DNA from: an uncultured Saprospirales bacterium
GTDB taxonomy: Bacteria; Bacteroidota; Bacteroidia; Chitinophagales; Saprospiraceae
Direction: 5' to 3'
DNA length: 64,000 nt
Assembly (NCBI GenBank): GCA_937926355.1
Contig: CALAZP010000072.1
Coordinates: forward strand, 3,842 to 67,841
Of this stretch, positions 52,102 through 61,592 are shown in pieces. Both the position numbers and the translations under genes were made by a program. Each line of letters opens with the position of its first letter. Position 1 is the stretch's first letter. The notes below the pieces were generated by a model. It did not search any database, had not been told where the DNA came from, and saw only the letters and a list, made by a program, of their open reading frames with translations.

Positions 52102-54813
52102 CTATTTCTTTAGCTCCAAATTTTGATGGATCCCTTTTTCAATTGCAGGCACTCCTTTTTCCATCCATAAAGGTTTAGGCGCATCCTGAAGATAATGATC
52201 AAAAAATTGTTGCATTCTCAATTGAAAATCTAATCTATTTTTCCTTTTAACTGGCCAATGAGGTTCTCCATTATAATTGAGTAACCAAGCTGGCTTACCC
52301 AATCTTCTAAGACCCATAAAATACTCTACACCTTGATACCATGGAACAGCAGCATCTTCATCATTATGTAAGATTAAAACAGGGGTATTCACTTTATCTA
52401 AGAAAAACAGGGGTGAATTTTCCCAAAACCGCATTGGATATTCCCAAATCGTGCCTCCAATTCTGCTCTGGGTGTGTTCGTATTGAAACTGGCGACTCAT
52501 GCCTGTTCCCCATCTTATTCCACCATAAGCAGAAAACATGTTAACTACTGGTGCTCCAGATTCCGCACAAGCGAATAAGGAAGTTTTGGTTAAAAGGTGG
52601 GCGATTTGATACCCACCCCAACTATGTCCTTGAATGCCAATTTTAGCAGCATCTACAAATCCTTTGTCAATTAATGCAATGGTCCCAGACACTACTGAAT
52701 TATAAGCACTTTCACCTGGATAACCGATTTCATAGGGAATATCAGGATTAAAAACCACATATCCCCTGCTAGTATAAAAGGTATAATTTATCTGTGACCT
52801 ATGTGGGAAAGGAGCCCTATGATTAAACAAGGCATCAGAACTTTTTTCATAAAAATTGACGATCATTGGATACTTCACCTTCGGATCAAAATTATCTGGT
52901 TTAGCCAAGAGTCCACGGAGTTGTTCTCCATTTGTCCCCGTCCAATAAAAATGCTCTATAGTGCCCCAAGAATATTCCTCCTGCTGAGAGTTAGCATTGG
53001 TAATAATAGATTCTGTAGACAACCTATCACTGTATATTAAATCGGGGAAGGTTTGATAATTCTCTCGAGTAAACACCCATTTATCAGCATTTTTGGCCTT
53101 AAGAGGTCGCGACATCAATTTGAAAGGTCCTTCTTTAACGATATCTTTAACTCCTGTATGTAAATTGTACCATTTGTAGCCTTCCTTTCTAGTGTCTTCT
53201 TCTACAAAATGTAATAACATAGGTGCAACTTCCTCTATTGCTTTTTGATCTGGATCAACTTGAATATACCGGGCAATCTTTCGATCTTTTCTTCCATTGG
53301 ATAAATTGTTGGGTTTCAAACTACCGGTGGGATCAAGCATCCAAACATCGTATTGATCATATAGCAAAATGAAATCATCAGAAGTAGTCCAACCCGCCAT
53401 GCCATAAGGAGGAGGAAAATCTGGATGATCATCATCCACTCTATGAAATGGAATGTTTTCGTTAGCAGCAATTTTAAGGAGTTTACGGTCCGGTATTCGA
53501 TAAGCCATCCATAGACTATCCTCATAGGCATACCAATACAGATACTTTCCCGCAGGAGACGGTCTTGGAGTACCTCTCAATCCAATAGCCACATTTTCTA
53601 TTGCTCCAGTCTTAATATTTTTCAAGTAAACATCCTTTGAAACAGGACCTCCTAAATAATCATAAGAAGCCTGATAACGCTCATCAGCCCATAAGAGAAC
53701 CAGTTCACTTTTACCCTCATTGATGATTTCCATGTGTGGTATGGTATCAGTAGCTAATTGTCTCCCTGAATTACTTTCTAAAAAGACCACCGCACCAAAA
53801 GTTTTTTCTCTATCTCTTTTTAGAGAACTTTCTTGTCTGGTATACAATACAGGATCATTCCAAGACCATACCTCAACACTTACTAAATTCTCCTCATCTG
53901 GATCCCCTACTATTGGCATAGGACTGGTGCCAAAAAATATTTTTTGGTCGTTAGACCCAATCGTCATTTTTCCATATTTACTTATTCCCCAATCATTTGG
54001 TAATTGTAAAATAGAATCTCTTTTTAGTTCCCTTATTCCCGGTTGATTAGAAAATCCGTAATACAAAGAATAATCAGGCTTGAATTCTAATGCCGCTGTA
54101 TCCAATAGAAAAGCATAAATTTTTCCATTTTCACTAAAAGTAAGCTGCTCATAAAAACCTGCTTTTAAATGAACTGGTCGAAGCCCTACGGAATCCTCAA
54201 ACGCCTCCCATAAATAAATTCCAGCTTCTTGGATAGAGTCACCTTTCTCCCGAGCGATTAATGCCTTTTCCTTTTCTTTAGAAATAGCGACTTTATCATT
54301 AGTTCCTAAATTTCCTACCTTTTTAGTTTTAAAGTGAATCCACTTTAAAGAATCTTGAGACTCAAATAACATTCCCTCCTTCCAATAAGAAGAACAATAC
54401 CACTTTTTTAAGTCGCCAAACTTAATCTGCTCTCCTGATTTCAAATCATAAACCACTAAAGTGTCTGATGGTAATTTTTCCTTTTCTATGTTCTGCTCCT
54501 TCAAGAAGGCAATAGTATCTTCATCCGGAACAATTTTAAAAATTAAATATTCATTATCAGAGGTAAATACCGCATCACTTCCCCTTTCAAAGAGGATTGT
54601 TGAACCGTTTGTACCATTGTATAGACCTAAATTAGAATTTCCTTTACCAGGCTGAAGTTCATACGACACCCAATTGCCATCATTTGAAATTTGGGTGTTT
54701 TCTATTTCATTCCAAATATCAAAAGATTGGTGATCAAGTGGTTTTTTAGTTTGAGCATTCAATAATAGGGTGCCCAAAAAAAAAAACAACGTGGAATAAA
54801 TAAAGCCTTTCAT
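52102..54813 (-). CDS. secreted prolyl-oligopeptidase-type S9 peptidase
   Basis: The 903-residue protein has a signal peptide (FFFLGTLLLNAQ). A long N-terminal beta-propeller-like region (about 30-620) precedes the alpha/beta-hydrolase domain. The nucleophile is in GIQGHSWGGYQIAH (GxSxGG), the acid in ILHNDEDAAVPW and the histidine in NGEPHWPVK. Such enzymes cleave oligopeptides in the periplasm. The gene overlaps the SRPBCC gene upstream by ATGA, so the two are coupled. Substrate preference is not visible. Confidence 0.9.
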   Translation of the reverse strand: MKGFIYSTLFFFLGTLLLNAQTKKPLDHQSFDIWNEIENTQISNDGNWVSYELQPGKGNSNLGLYNGTNGSTILFERGSDAVFTSDNEYLIFKIVPDEDTIAFLKEQNIEKEKLPSDTLVVYDLKSGEQIKFGDLKKWYCSSYWKEGMLFESQDSLKWIHFKTKKVGNLGTNDKVAISKEKEKALIAREKGDSIQEAGIYLWEAFEDSVGLRPVHLKAGFYEQLTFSENGKIYAFLLDTAALEFKPDYSLYYGFSNQPGIRELKRDSILQLPNDWGISKYGKMTIGSNDQKIFFGTSPMPIVGDPDEENLVSVEVWSWNDPVLYTRQESSLKRDREKTFGAVVFLESNSGRQLATDTIPHMEIINEGKSELVLLWADERYQASYDYLGGPVSKDVYLKNIKTGAIENVAIGLRGTPRPSPAGKYLYWYAYEDSLWMAYRIPDRKLLKIAANENIPFHRVDDDHPDFPPPYGMAGWTTSDDFILLYDQYDVWMLDPTGSLKPNNLSNGRKDRKIARYIQVDPDQKAIEEVAPMLLHFVEEDTRKEGYKWYNLHTGVKDIVKEGPFKLMSRPLKAKNADKWVFTRENYQTFPDLIYSDRLSTESIITNANSQQEEYSWGTIEHFYWTGTNGEQLRGLLAKPDNFDPKVKYPMIVNFYEKSSDALFNHRAPFPHRSQINYTFYTSRGYVVFNPDIPYEIGYPGESAYNSVVSGTIALIDKGFVDAAKIGIQGHSWGGYQIAHLLTKTSLFACAESGAPVVNMFSAYGGIRWGTGMSRQFQYEHTQSRIGGTIWEYPMRFWENSPLFFLDKVNTPVLILHNDEDAAVPWYQGVEYFMGLRRLGKPAWLLNYNGEPHWPVKRKNRLDFQLRMQQFFDHYLQDAPKPLWMEKGVPAIEKGIHQNLELKK

Positions 54814-55286
54814 TTTTCTAAATTTTGAAAATTTTCGTGAAGTATTTCTGAACGCGTACTAAAAATACGTTTTATAGCAAACCGAATGACTAACCGATCG
54901 ATTAATTTACCCAAAAATCCTAAAGGAACCCTGTAATGTAAAATATCTTTTATTATAACCCCATCCGCTACAGCCTCGAATGCATGTTCATGATACCAAA
55001 ATGCGAAAGGACCATATCGCTGTTCATCGATAAAACGATTCGGTGGTTGGACTTGCTTAATCTCTGCCACCCAAAAAAACTTGACAGGAATCCATTTAAA
55101 GGGCCTTATTTGATATTGAACCAACATTCCAGGATACATGGGCCCATCCCCTGAAATAGATTTAATAGAAAAATTAACCTCCTTTGGCGTCAGTTGATCA
55201 AGATTAGCAGGATGGCTAAAAAACTTCCATACCTCCTCTATACTTCCCTTTACTTTATGTTCTGTATACCACTTTGTTACCTTCAT
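54810..55286 (-). CDS. SRPBCC-fold ligand-binding protein
   Basis: The protein has 158 residues from the ATG at 55286 (MKVTKWYTEHKVKGSIEEVW). A TTG one codon earlier is less likely. The fold shows a helix-grip pattern: WKFFSHPANLDQLTPKEV, YPGMLVQYQIRPFKWIPVKF, FIDEQRYGPFAFWYHEHAFE and LGKLIDRLVIRFAIKRIF. It is close to the SRPBCC/START group often annotated as cell-division or epimerase-associated proteins in Bacteroidota. A hydrophobic ligand is expected. It is coupled with the S9 peptidase gene by a 4-bp overlap. Confidence 0.82.
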   Translation of the reverse strand: MKVTKWYTEHKVKGSIEEVWKFFSHPANLDQLTPKEVNFSIKSISGDGPMYPGMLVQYQIRPFKWIPVKFFWVAEIKQVQPPNRFIDEQRYGPFAFWYHEHAFEAVADGVIIKDILHYRVPLGFLGKLIDRLVIRFAIKRIFSTRSEILHENFQNLEK

Positions 55287-55438
55287 CAAATTATTATCTA
55301 TTTTTTTTTATTTAATGTGTATTTCTTAAAAATTAAGCATCAAATCCTTACATAATTATTTTTTAATAAATTGATTTACAGCTTAAAAGTGAACCCATTT
55401 TGGCTTAATTCTTGACCTGAGGAAAGAAAAACTGCATC

Positions 55439-56245
55439 ATGAAAACAAAAAAAATCTTCTTTCTTCTTGGATTGGGATTCGCTTGGGTCACTTTGCCTAT
55501 GCAAGCCATTCCTTACCTCCATCCTTTTATTCCTATAGGCTCTCCCACCCCGATTATCAATGGAAAGGCCATTTTGGTCAATGATCATTCTAATGTAGTT
55601 ACTACTAGTATAACCGTACCAGAAAATGGATACCTCTCCTTTAACTGGGATACTGATGGTAACATTGAAGCTGAGCTAACAGTTCTGGTTAATGGCGTGA
55701 AATTACCCAATAAAAAACCATTTTATCATTTTTACTTAAGTGATAAACTGTCGAAAGGGGACGTTTTAGAGCTTTCAATTGAAGGAGTAAATACTCAAGC
55801 AATATCCGTTATGCTCAGCAATATCCGTCTGTTTAATAATGTACTCATCAACCATGAGCAAGAAGATATTAGTAGCTTCCCTCCACTTAATTCCACTCCC
55901 TTTCCAACACTAGATCAATTGAGACTTCCTGATAGTAAAGATGGAATCGAATCCACTACGTTATTAAAGAATGAATCTATTCATCCAGATCAGACTGGTT
56001 ATCCTAAAATTGATTTAGATGGGTATTGGCAAACGGAAAAAGATCAACGAAATTTAGTAGAAATTGAGTCGAGTTTTTTAATCACTTGGAATGATGATAT
56101 TATTGAAAATGGAGCATGGATTGACATCCAAAGGGAATGGTTAATAACCAATTTATTCTCTGGTAATCAATTGGTTCATACCCAAACTCTAAGAATGCCC
56201 AACGAGGGGGTTTCCATTGAAGAATTGTATGCAACCACTTATTAA
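55439..56245 (+). CDS. secreted protein of unknown family
   Basis: The 268-residue protein has a signal peptide (FFLLGLGFAWVTLPMQA). The first half of the mature part looks like a beta-sandwich (VVTTSITVPENGYLSFNWDT, AELTVLVNGVKLPNKKPFY, GDVLELSIEGVNTQAISVML). The middle is rich in Pro/Ser. The C-terminal part (about 190-268) has YWQTEKDQRNLVEIESSF and IDIQREWLITNLFSGNQLVH. I do not recognise a family and see no sorting domain for the type IX system. It is followed by the AhpD-like gene after 23 bp. Confidence 0.65.
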   Translation: MKTKKIFFLLGLGFAWVTLPMQAIPYLHPFIPIGSPTPIINGKAILVNDHSNVVTTSITVPENGYLSFNWDTDGNIEAELTVLVNGVKLPNKKPFYHFYLSDKLSKGDVLELSIEGVNTQAISVMLSNIRLFNNVLINHEQEDISSFPPLNSTPFPTLDQLRLPDSKDGIESTTLLKNESIHPDQTGYPKIDLDGYWQTEKDQRNLVEIESSFLITWNDDIIENGAWIDIQREWLITNLFSGNQLVHTQTLRMPNEGVSIEELYATTY

Positions 56246-56268
56246 ATGGTTAACTTTGTGACTAAAAA

Positions 56269-56616
56269 ATGTCCAAAGTAAAAGAGTTCAATACGTACCG
56301 AGCTAAAATGAATGAAGCGCTATTAGCGGAAGATAACAAAACACTACAACGATTTTTTAGCTTAGATCACCAAGCCTATCAAGAAGGGGCCTTACCCATC
56401 AAAACCAAAGAATTGATGGGTTTGGTCGCTTCTATGGTTTTAAGATGTGACGATTGTATCGCTTACCACTTGGGGAAATGTCATAACTTAGGCGTATCCA
56501 AGGAAGAAATTTTTGAGGTTTTTTCCATAGCTAATCTAGTGGGAGGCTCAATTTGTATTCCCCATACTAGAAGGGCTTTAGAATATTGGGAGGCATTAGA
56601 AATGGAAGGAAAATAA
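56269..56616 (+). CDS. AhpD/carboxymuconolactone-decarboxylase-like protein
   Basis: The 115-residue protein has the CMD motif VLRCDDCIAYHLGKCHNLGV (C-x2-C-x3-H) and KEEIFEVFSIANLVGG. The CxxC-H arrangement is that of AhpD-type alkylhydroperoxidase enzymes rather than the decarboxylases. It probably reduces peroxides with thiols. It is 4 bp upstream of the pcrA-type helicase gene and heads a run of pcrA, queG and an A-type Fe-S carrier. Confidence 0.87.
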   Translation: MSKVKEFNTYRAKMNEALLAEDNKTLQRFFSLDHQAYQEGALPIKTKELMGLVASMVLRCDDCIAYHLGKCHNLGVSKEEIFEVFSIANLVGGSICIPHTRRALEYWEALEMEGK

Positions 56617-56620
56617 GATT

Positions 56621-58912
56621 ATGGAAAAAACGACCGATTACTTAAACACTTTAAATGACGTTCAAAAAAATGCAGTTACCCAGTCGAATGGACCTGTTTT
56701 GGTGGTTGCAGGACCCGGATCGGGAAAAACAAGAGTATTAACCTACCGAATTGCACACCACATCCACAGTGGCGTAAGACCTGATTCTATTTTGGCACTC
56801 ACTTTTACCAATAAAGCAGCAAGAGAGATGAAATCCAGAATAGAGGAGGTAGTTGGGCCTTCGGCAAAAAGGGTCTGGGCAGGAACGTTTCACTCCATAT
56901 TCGCCAGAATACTTAGAGTGGAAGCTCACCAAATTGGCTATTCTTCCAATTTTACGATATACGACACAGATGATAGTAAAGCGCTAATCAGTTCCATTAT
57001 TAAGGAACTGAATCTCAACAAAGAGCAATACAATGCGAACAGCATCAGATCTAGAATTTCATCTGCTAAAAGCAGTTTGATTACTCCTGTCCTTTATACT
57101 AAAAATGAAGAACTCCTTTTACAAGACAAACAAAATAATAGACCTGCTTTCAAAGATATCTATGCAGCCTATGTCGCTCGGTGCAAAAGGTCTGATGCCA
57201 TGGATTTTGACGATTTGCTTTATAGGATGTTTGAGTTACTTCAAGTCAATCCGGATAATGTCTTAGATAAGTATAGAGAAAAATTTCAATATCTTTTGGT
57301 GGACGAGTTTCAAGATACCAACCATTTACAATATGGAATCGTTCGAAAATTATGCCATTATGAAGGCAGTCCAAGAAATATATGTGTAGTAGGAGATGAT
57401 GCTCAAAGTATTTATGGATTTAGAGGAGCTACTATTCAAAATATCTTAGATTTTGAAAAAGACTTCCAACCCTTTGGAATCATGGTATTTAAATTAGAGC
57501 AAAATTATCGATCAACAGAACATATCGTACAAGCAGCTAATGAGGTGATTAATTTTAACACCCGACAAATCCAAAAGAAAATTTGGTCAGATAAGGGGCA
57601 AGGAGAAAAAATCAAACTCATTAAAGCACTTGCAGACACAGAAGAAGGCAAAAGAGTGGTGGACCATTTGGTGGAACAAAAAAATAGATTTCATTTTAAA
57701 AACATCGACTTTGCTATCCTTTACAGAACCAATGCCCAATCTAGAATTTTTGAAGAGTATCTAAGAAGATACAATATCCCCTATAAGGTATTTGGGGGTC
57801 AATCTTTTTATCAAAGAAAAGAAATTAAAGATTTGTTGGCCTATCTAAGATTGGCAGTCAATCCCAATGATGATGAAGCTCTTAGAAGGGTCATTAATTT
57901 TCCAAAAAGAAATATTGGAAATACCACTTTTAATAAAATTGCTGAAAAAGCAGCCTCTCTGAATCTCCCATTTTTTCAAGTAATCAATCAGAGCGGACTC
58001 TCCAATAGAGCTGCCAATACGCTTATGCAATTTGCTGCTCTTATTCAAGATTTCCATACCAAAACCACTACCCTAAATGCTTATGAATTAGGGTATTTTA
58101 TTGCCAAACGATCTGGTATTATTGATGAATATAAAAAAGATAAAACACCAGAAGGCGAGGGTAGATTAGAAAATTTGAACGCATTATTAGACGGGATAAA
58201 AATATTCGTCGAAGATGATTTGGTAGAGGAGAATGAAGAAGGAATTTCATTAGACAAATCCTTATCTAGCTACTTACAAAATATTGCGCTGATAACGGAT
58301 TTCGATCAAGAGGAAGGAGAAGTGGATCGGGTTACCCTTATGTCCGTGCATAGTGCTAAAGGATTGGAATTTAAATCTGTTTTCGTAGTAGGGCTTGAAG
58401 AAAAGCTTTTTCCTTCATTCATGTCTTTAGAAAAAATAGATGATATAGATGAAGAAAGGCGGCTTTTTTATGTTGCTATCACTAGAGCAGAGCAATTGCT
58501 AACCCTTTCATGGGCAGCTAGCAGGTACAAATTTGGCCAGATGAGATATAATGAACCTAGTAGGTTTTTAGAAGAAATACCTGAGATACACTTTGAAAAT
58601 AAGCCAAAATCCAATTCTCTTTTCTCTGAGACGACCACTCCTACTACAGGATCTTCTATTAAAGGGTATTTTAAAAAAGAACCCAACTTTAATGCTCAAG
58701 ATTTTGGAATCGATCCCAATAATTTCAAACCCAGCCCAGCCGCTTCTATTCAACCAGGTATGGACATATTGCATTTAAAATTTGGCCGAGGAACGGTTCA
58801 ATCCATAGATGGTGGCGCGGCCAATAAAGTAGCTACCATTCGGTTTGAGCATCTGGACCAACCAGAAAAACGAATTATGCTGAAATTTGCCAAACTCCAG
58901 ATAGTGGAATAA
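56621..58912 (+). CDS. pcrA: UvrD/PcrA-type superfamily I DNA helicase
   Basis: The 763-residue protein has the SF1A helicase motifs in order: Walker A VVAGPGSGKTRVLTYR (about 29-44), LALTFTNKAAREMK (Ia), LLVDEFQDTNHLQY (II), VVGDDAQSIYGFRGA (III), QNYRSTEHI (IV), VTLMSVHSAKGLEF (V) and FYVAITRAEQLLT (VI). The C-terminus (about 710-763) is a Tudor-like domain (LKFGRGTVQSIDGGAANKVA), as in PcrA. It unwinds DNA in repair and replication restart. The stop shares a base with the queG start (TAATG). pcrA and uvrD cannot be cleanly told apart. Confidence 0.93.
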   Translation: MEKTTDYLNTLNDVQKNAVTQSNGPVLVVAGPGSGKTRVLTYRIAHHIHSGVRPDSILALTFTNKAAREMKSRIEEVVGPSAKRVWAGTFHSIFARILRVEAHQIGYSSNFTIYDTDDSKALISSIIKELNLNKEQYNANSIRSRISSAKSSLITPVLYTKNEELLLQDKQNNRPAFKDIYAAYVARCKRSDAMDFDDLLYRMFELLQVNPDNVLDKYREKFQYLLVDEFQDTNHLQYGIVRKLCHYEGSPRNICVVGDDAQSIYGFRGATIQNILDFEKDFQPFGIMVFKLEQNYRSTEHIVQAANEVINFNTRQIQKKIWSDKGQGEKIKLIKALADTEEGKRVVDHLVEQKNRFHFKNIDFAILYRTNAQSRIFEEYLRRYNIPYKVFGGQSFYQRKEIKDLLAYLRLAVNPNDDEALRRVINFPKRNIGNTTFNKIAEKAASLNLPFFQVINQSGLSNRAANTLMQFAALIQDFHTKTTTLNAYELGYFIAKRSGIIDEYKKDKTPEGEGRLENLNALLDGIKIFVEDDLVEENEEGISLDKSLSSYLQNIALITDFDQEEGEVDRVTLMSVHSAKGLEFKSVFVVGLEEKLFPSFMSLEKIDDIDEERRLFYVAITRAEQLLTLSWAASRYKFGQMRYNEPSRFLEEIPEIHFENKPKSNSLFSETTTPTTGSSIKGYFKKEPNFNAQDFGIDPNNFKPSPAASIQPGMDILHLKFGRGTVQSIDGGAANKVATIRFEHLDQPEKRIMLKFAKLQIVE

Positions 58913-59844
58913 TGAGTCCAAAGGAATTAACGGAATGGATAAAAGAAAAGGCCCAAACACTGGGTTTCCTTTCAGTAGGAATTACCCATGCCGCTCCTTT
59001 TTACGAAGCTTCCGATAGATTAGCCAAGTGGATCAATCAAGGTTACCATGGAGAAATGAATTATTTGGAGCGTTACCTTGAAAAAAGAATTGATCCTGCT
59101 CAATTGGTACCGGGAACTAAATCCATTATCAGTCTCGCCTATAATTATTTTACCAAAAATAATCCTACAGAAAATTCCAGCTATAAGATCAGCCAATATG
59201 CTTTGGGAAAAGATTACCACAAAATCGTTAAGAAGAAACTAAAAGAATTTTATCAACAAATACAACTAATCCAACCTGGGCTTGAAGGTCGTTATTTTAT
59301 TGATTCAGCTCCAGTTCTAGAAAGAGATGTAGCAGTTCGAGCAGGTTTAGGTTGGAGAGGAAAAAACACCCTTTTGATTCACCCTAAAATGGGTTCTTAC
59401 TTTTTTTTAGCAGAAATTTTTATCAACCAGGATTTAATTTACGACCAACCAATTGATAATTATTGTGGTACCTGTACTAGCTGTATAGACCATTGTCCAA
59501 CAGCAGCAATCGAAAAATCTGGTTACCGTATGAATGCCTCTCGATGTATCTCATACCTAACTATTGAGTTAAAAGAAAATCGACCTATCCCTGAAGAATT
59601 TAAAGGATTGATGAAAAATTATATTTTTGGTTGTGATATTTGTCAAGAGGTATGCCCTTGGAATAAATTTTCAAAACCTCATTCTGAGAAAGCTTTTTTA
59701 CCAAATGATCAACTAAAAGCTATGAAAAAAGAAGATTGGGAAGATCTTACTCAAGAAAAATTTGACAGTTTATTTGAAGGAAGTGCGGTAAAGAGAACGA
59801 AATATGGTGGTCTTAAACGAAATATTAAGTTCAACCAACCTTAA
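58912..59844 (+). CDS. queG: epoxyqueuosine reductase
   Basis: The 310-residue protein has the cobalamin-binding N-domain, APVLERDVAVRAGLGWRGKN (catalytic Asp region) and two 4Fe-4S clusters: CGTCTSCIDHCPT (about 185-197) and CDICQEVCPWN (about 241-251). It catalyses the last step of queuosine formation on tRNA, epoxyqueuosine to queuosine. The length is near that of shorter QueG forms, without the C-terminal HEAT repeats found in some. It follows the helicase by a 1-bp overlap and is followed by an A-type Fe-S carrier gene, which may supply clusters. Confidence 0.95.
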   Translation: MSPKELTEWIKEKAQTLGFLSVGITHAAPFYEASDRLAKWINQGYHGEMNYLERYLEKRIDPAQLVPGTKSIISLAYNYFTKNNPTENSSYKISQYALGKDYHKIVKKKLKEFYQQIQLIQPGLEGRYFIDSAPVLERDVAVRAGLGWRGKNTLLIHPKMGSYFFLAEIFINQDLIYDQPIDNYCGTCTSCIDHCPTAAIEKSGYRMNASRCISYLTIELKENRPIPEEFKGLMKNYIFGCDICQEVCPWNKFSKPHSEKAFLPNDQLKAMKKEDWEDLTQEKFDSLFEGSAVKRTKYGGLKRNIKFNQP

Positions 59845-59881
59845 TAGCATTCAATTTGTTGAAAATATAAAGCCAACTGCT

Positions 59882-60208
59882 ATGTTATTTGTTGCTGAAA
59901 GTGCCAAAAAGAAAATTGAAGAAATAAGATCTTCAGAAGGAAAGGGACCTGAGATGTTTGTTAGGGTTAAGGTAACTAGTGGAGGATGTTCTGGTCTGAC
60001 CTACCAACTAACTTTTGACGAAGAATTAAAAGAGAATGATCAAGTCTTTGAAGATAATCAGATTAAAATTGTAACTGATCTCAGTAGTTTTATTTATTTA
60101 TGTAATACTACCCTTGAATTCTCCGGCGGCCTAGACGGTAAAGGGTTCTATTTTAATAATCCCAATGCATCCAGAACTTGCGCTTGTGGGGAAAGTTTTT
60201 CTGTTTAA
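59882..60208 (+). CDS. A-type iron-sulfur carrier (HesB/IscA/ErpA family)
   Basis: The protein has 108 residues from the ATG at 59882 (MLFVAESAKKKIEEIRSSEG). The open frame reaches back to 59804 inside queG, but those residues do not fit the family. Three cluster-binding cysteines are present: C36 in SGGCSGLTYQL and C100/C102 in TCACGESFSV. A-type carriers hand Fe-S clusters to apo-proteins. It is 37 bp after queG, an Fe-S enzyme, and likely shares its transcript. Which of IscA, SufA or ErpA it equals is not clear. Confidence 0.93.
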   Translation: MLFVAESAKKKIEEIRSSEGKGPEMFVRVKVTSGGCSGLTYQLTFDEELKENDQVFEDNQIKIVTDLSSFIYLCNTTLEFSGGLDGKGFYFNNPNASRTCACGESFSV

Positions 60209-60523
60209 CCCATAATTCAAACTTAAATCACGGTTACTTTTCCCCCTACCCTCTCCTCTTTTTTGCACTCAGGTCAAAATTTGAAGGTTTACGCTACTTA
60301 ATTCTAAATTAATTTTCTCCGCTGTCCATAATCAGTTTCTCATTGAGGGTTGTTCTCCTCTCCCCTCAGGAGAAAGGACGTTTAAAAACAAATTAGCAAA
60401 ATGCACTAGATGCTTTAGAGCGCAATTACAGCGTTTTCTCAAACTCTATATCTGGGATTAGGAATAATTATAGTTTTACTATTATATTGCATAGTATTAT
60501 AATTAACAATAAAAGTAATTCAC
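60209..60523. other. 315-bp non-coding gap with a C-rich hairpin
   Basis: No gene, tRNA or conserved RNA is evident. A small stem TTCTCCT (60353-60359) and AGGAGAA (60368-60374) encloses a C-rich loop. It has no U-tract, so it is not a clear terminator. The pyrimidine-rich stretch at 60239-60270 stands out from the AT-rich surroundings. The promoter of the carbonic anhydrase gene should lie in the right part. Confidence 0.5.
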
Positions 60524-61156
60524 ATGGCAAAGACAATTGAGGATTTATTGAACGGAAACCAACACTTTGCGGAAACTTATTTAAAAGAAGATCCGGATTA
60601 TTTTAAGGAATCTGCTAAAGGCCAACAACCAGAGTTTTTATGGATTGGATGTTCCGATAGTCGGGTTCCAGAATCTAAAGTAACTGATTCAGACCCAGGC
60701 CGATTATTTGTTCATAGAAATATAGCTAATGTCGTAGTAAGAACTGATGCCAACTTACTCAGTGTAGCGTATTACGCTATTAGGGTTTTAAAAGTCAAAC
60801 ATGTAATTATCTGCGGACATTATGGTTGTGGAGGAGTTCAAGCTGCCATGTCTCATAATAAGTTTGGATACATTGACAGTTGGCTAGGACATATTAAAGA
60901 TGTGTATAGAATGAATGAAGCTGAACTTTCCAAAATTTCCAACGAAGCAGATAAATTCAAAAGATTAGTAGAGCTAAATGTGGAGGAACAAGTCAAACAT
61001 ATGGCTACCATCCCATTTGTTCAAGAAAGTTGGGGAGATGGAGTGTTCCCTTATATCCATGGGTGGGTATATGACCTTCATACTGGTCTAATCAAAGATT
61101 TAGGCATTACAGTTAACAATACAGAACAAGTATCTGAAATATATTCCTACAAATAA
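60524..61156 (+). CDS. can: beta-class carbonic anhydrase
   Basis: The 210-residue protein has the zinc-site residues C43 (LWIGCSDSRVPES), H99 and C102 (IICGHYGCGGVQA), with D45 and R47 as the catalytic dyad in CSDSR. It interconverts CO2 and bicarbonate in the cytoplasm. It resembles the E. coli Can protein in length and motif layout. It stands alone, with gaps of 315 bp before and over 400 bp after. Confidence 0.96.
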   Translation: MAKTIEDLLNGNQHFAETYLKEDPDYFKESAKGQQPEFLWIGCSDSRVPESKVTDSDPGRLFVHRNIANVVVRTDANLLSVAYYAIRVLKVKHVIICGHYGCGGVQAAMSHNKFGYIDSWLGHIKDVYRMNEAELSKISNEADKFKRLVELNVEEQVKHMATIPFVQESWGDGVFPYIHGWVYDLHTGLIKDLGITVNNTEQVSEIYSYK

Positions 61157-61186
61157 AAGGCAAGGAAAGTCTGATAAATACCATTC

Positions 61187-61529
61187 TCATGGCGACAAGA
61201 CTGAATTTGCATAAATAATATTTGTATTTAGGTTGCAATAGAGTAAATAAAAGCTGTTTTTACTCTTAACAGAAAAGCCAGTGAGAGATTTCGAAAAGAC
61301 TTCTTGAATGCAACATTTGCATTCGTCGACATATCTTGAATTACCTTTTGCTAATTTAACGAGTGAGGAATCCTCATCAGCATCATCCTGTTCGGAAAAA
61401 TCAATTTCAATGTCTTCCGCAAAAACCTTTTGGTCTAGATGAGCTCCAACATAGATAGAGGATTCGCCAAATAAGGCAAACGAAAAGATTAAAACAACTA
61501 ATAACTAATAGAATAAAAAACCGAACCAT
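61187..61529 (-). pseudogene. small secreted-protein gene broken by a 7-bp tandem duplication
   Basis: On the minus strand an ATG at 61529 begins MVRFFILL, but this frame ends after 41 residues with TGA. In the neighbouring frame the text continues as LLVVLIFSFALFGESSIYVG, then an acidic region and YVDECKCCIQEVF, to a TGA at 61187-61189. The shift is explained by the direct repeat ACTAATA-ACTAATA (plus strand). Removing one copy joins both parts into a 111-residue protein with a proper signal peptide. No start codon exists in the second frame. I do not recognise the family. A sequencing error or true decay are both possible. Confidence 0.6.
61497..61510. repeat. 7-bp tandem direct repeat (ACTAATA x2)
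   Basis: Two exact adjacent copies of ACTAATA lie at 61497-61503 and 61504-61510. They fall inside the signal-peptide codons of the broken gene and shift its frame by one base. Confidence 0.9.
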
Positions 61530-61592
61530 TTTTACTTAATGACAACCAAAACGTAAGAAATTTTTTGATGGCAAAAGCATTTTAACAAAAAT

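Noticed and set aside
60353..60374. C-rich stem-loop after the Fe-S carrier gene as a terminator
   Set aside because: It lies 145 bp after the stop and has no U-tract, so I list it only as a feature of the gap.
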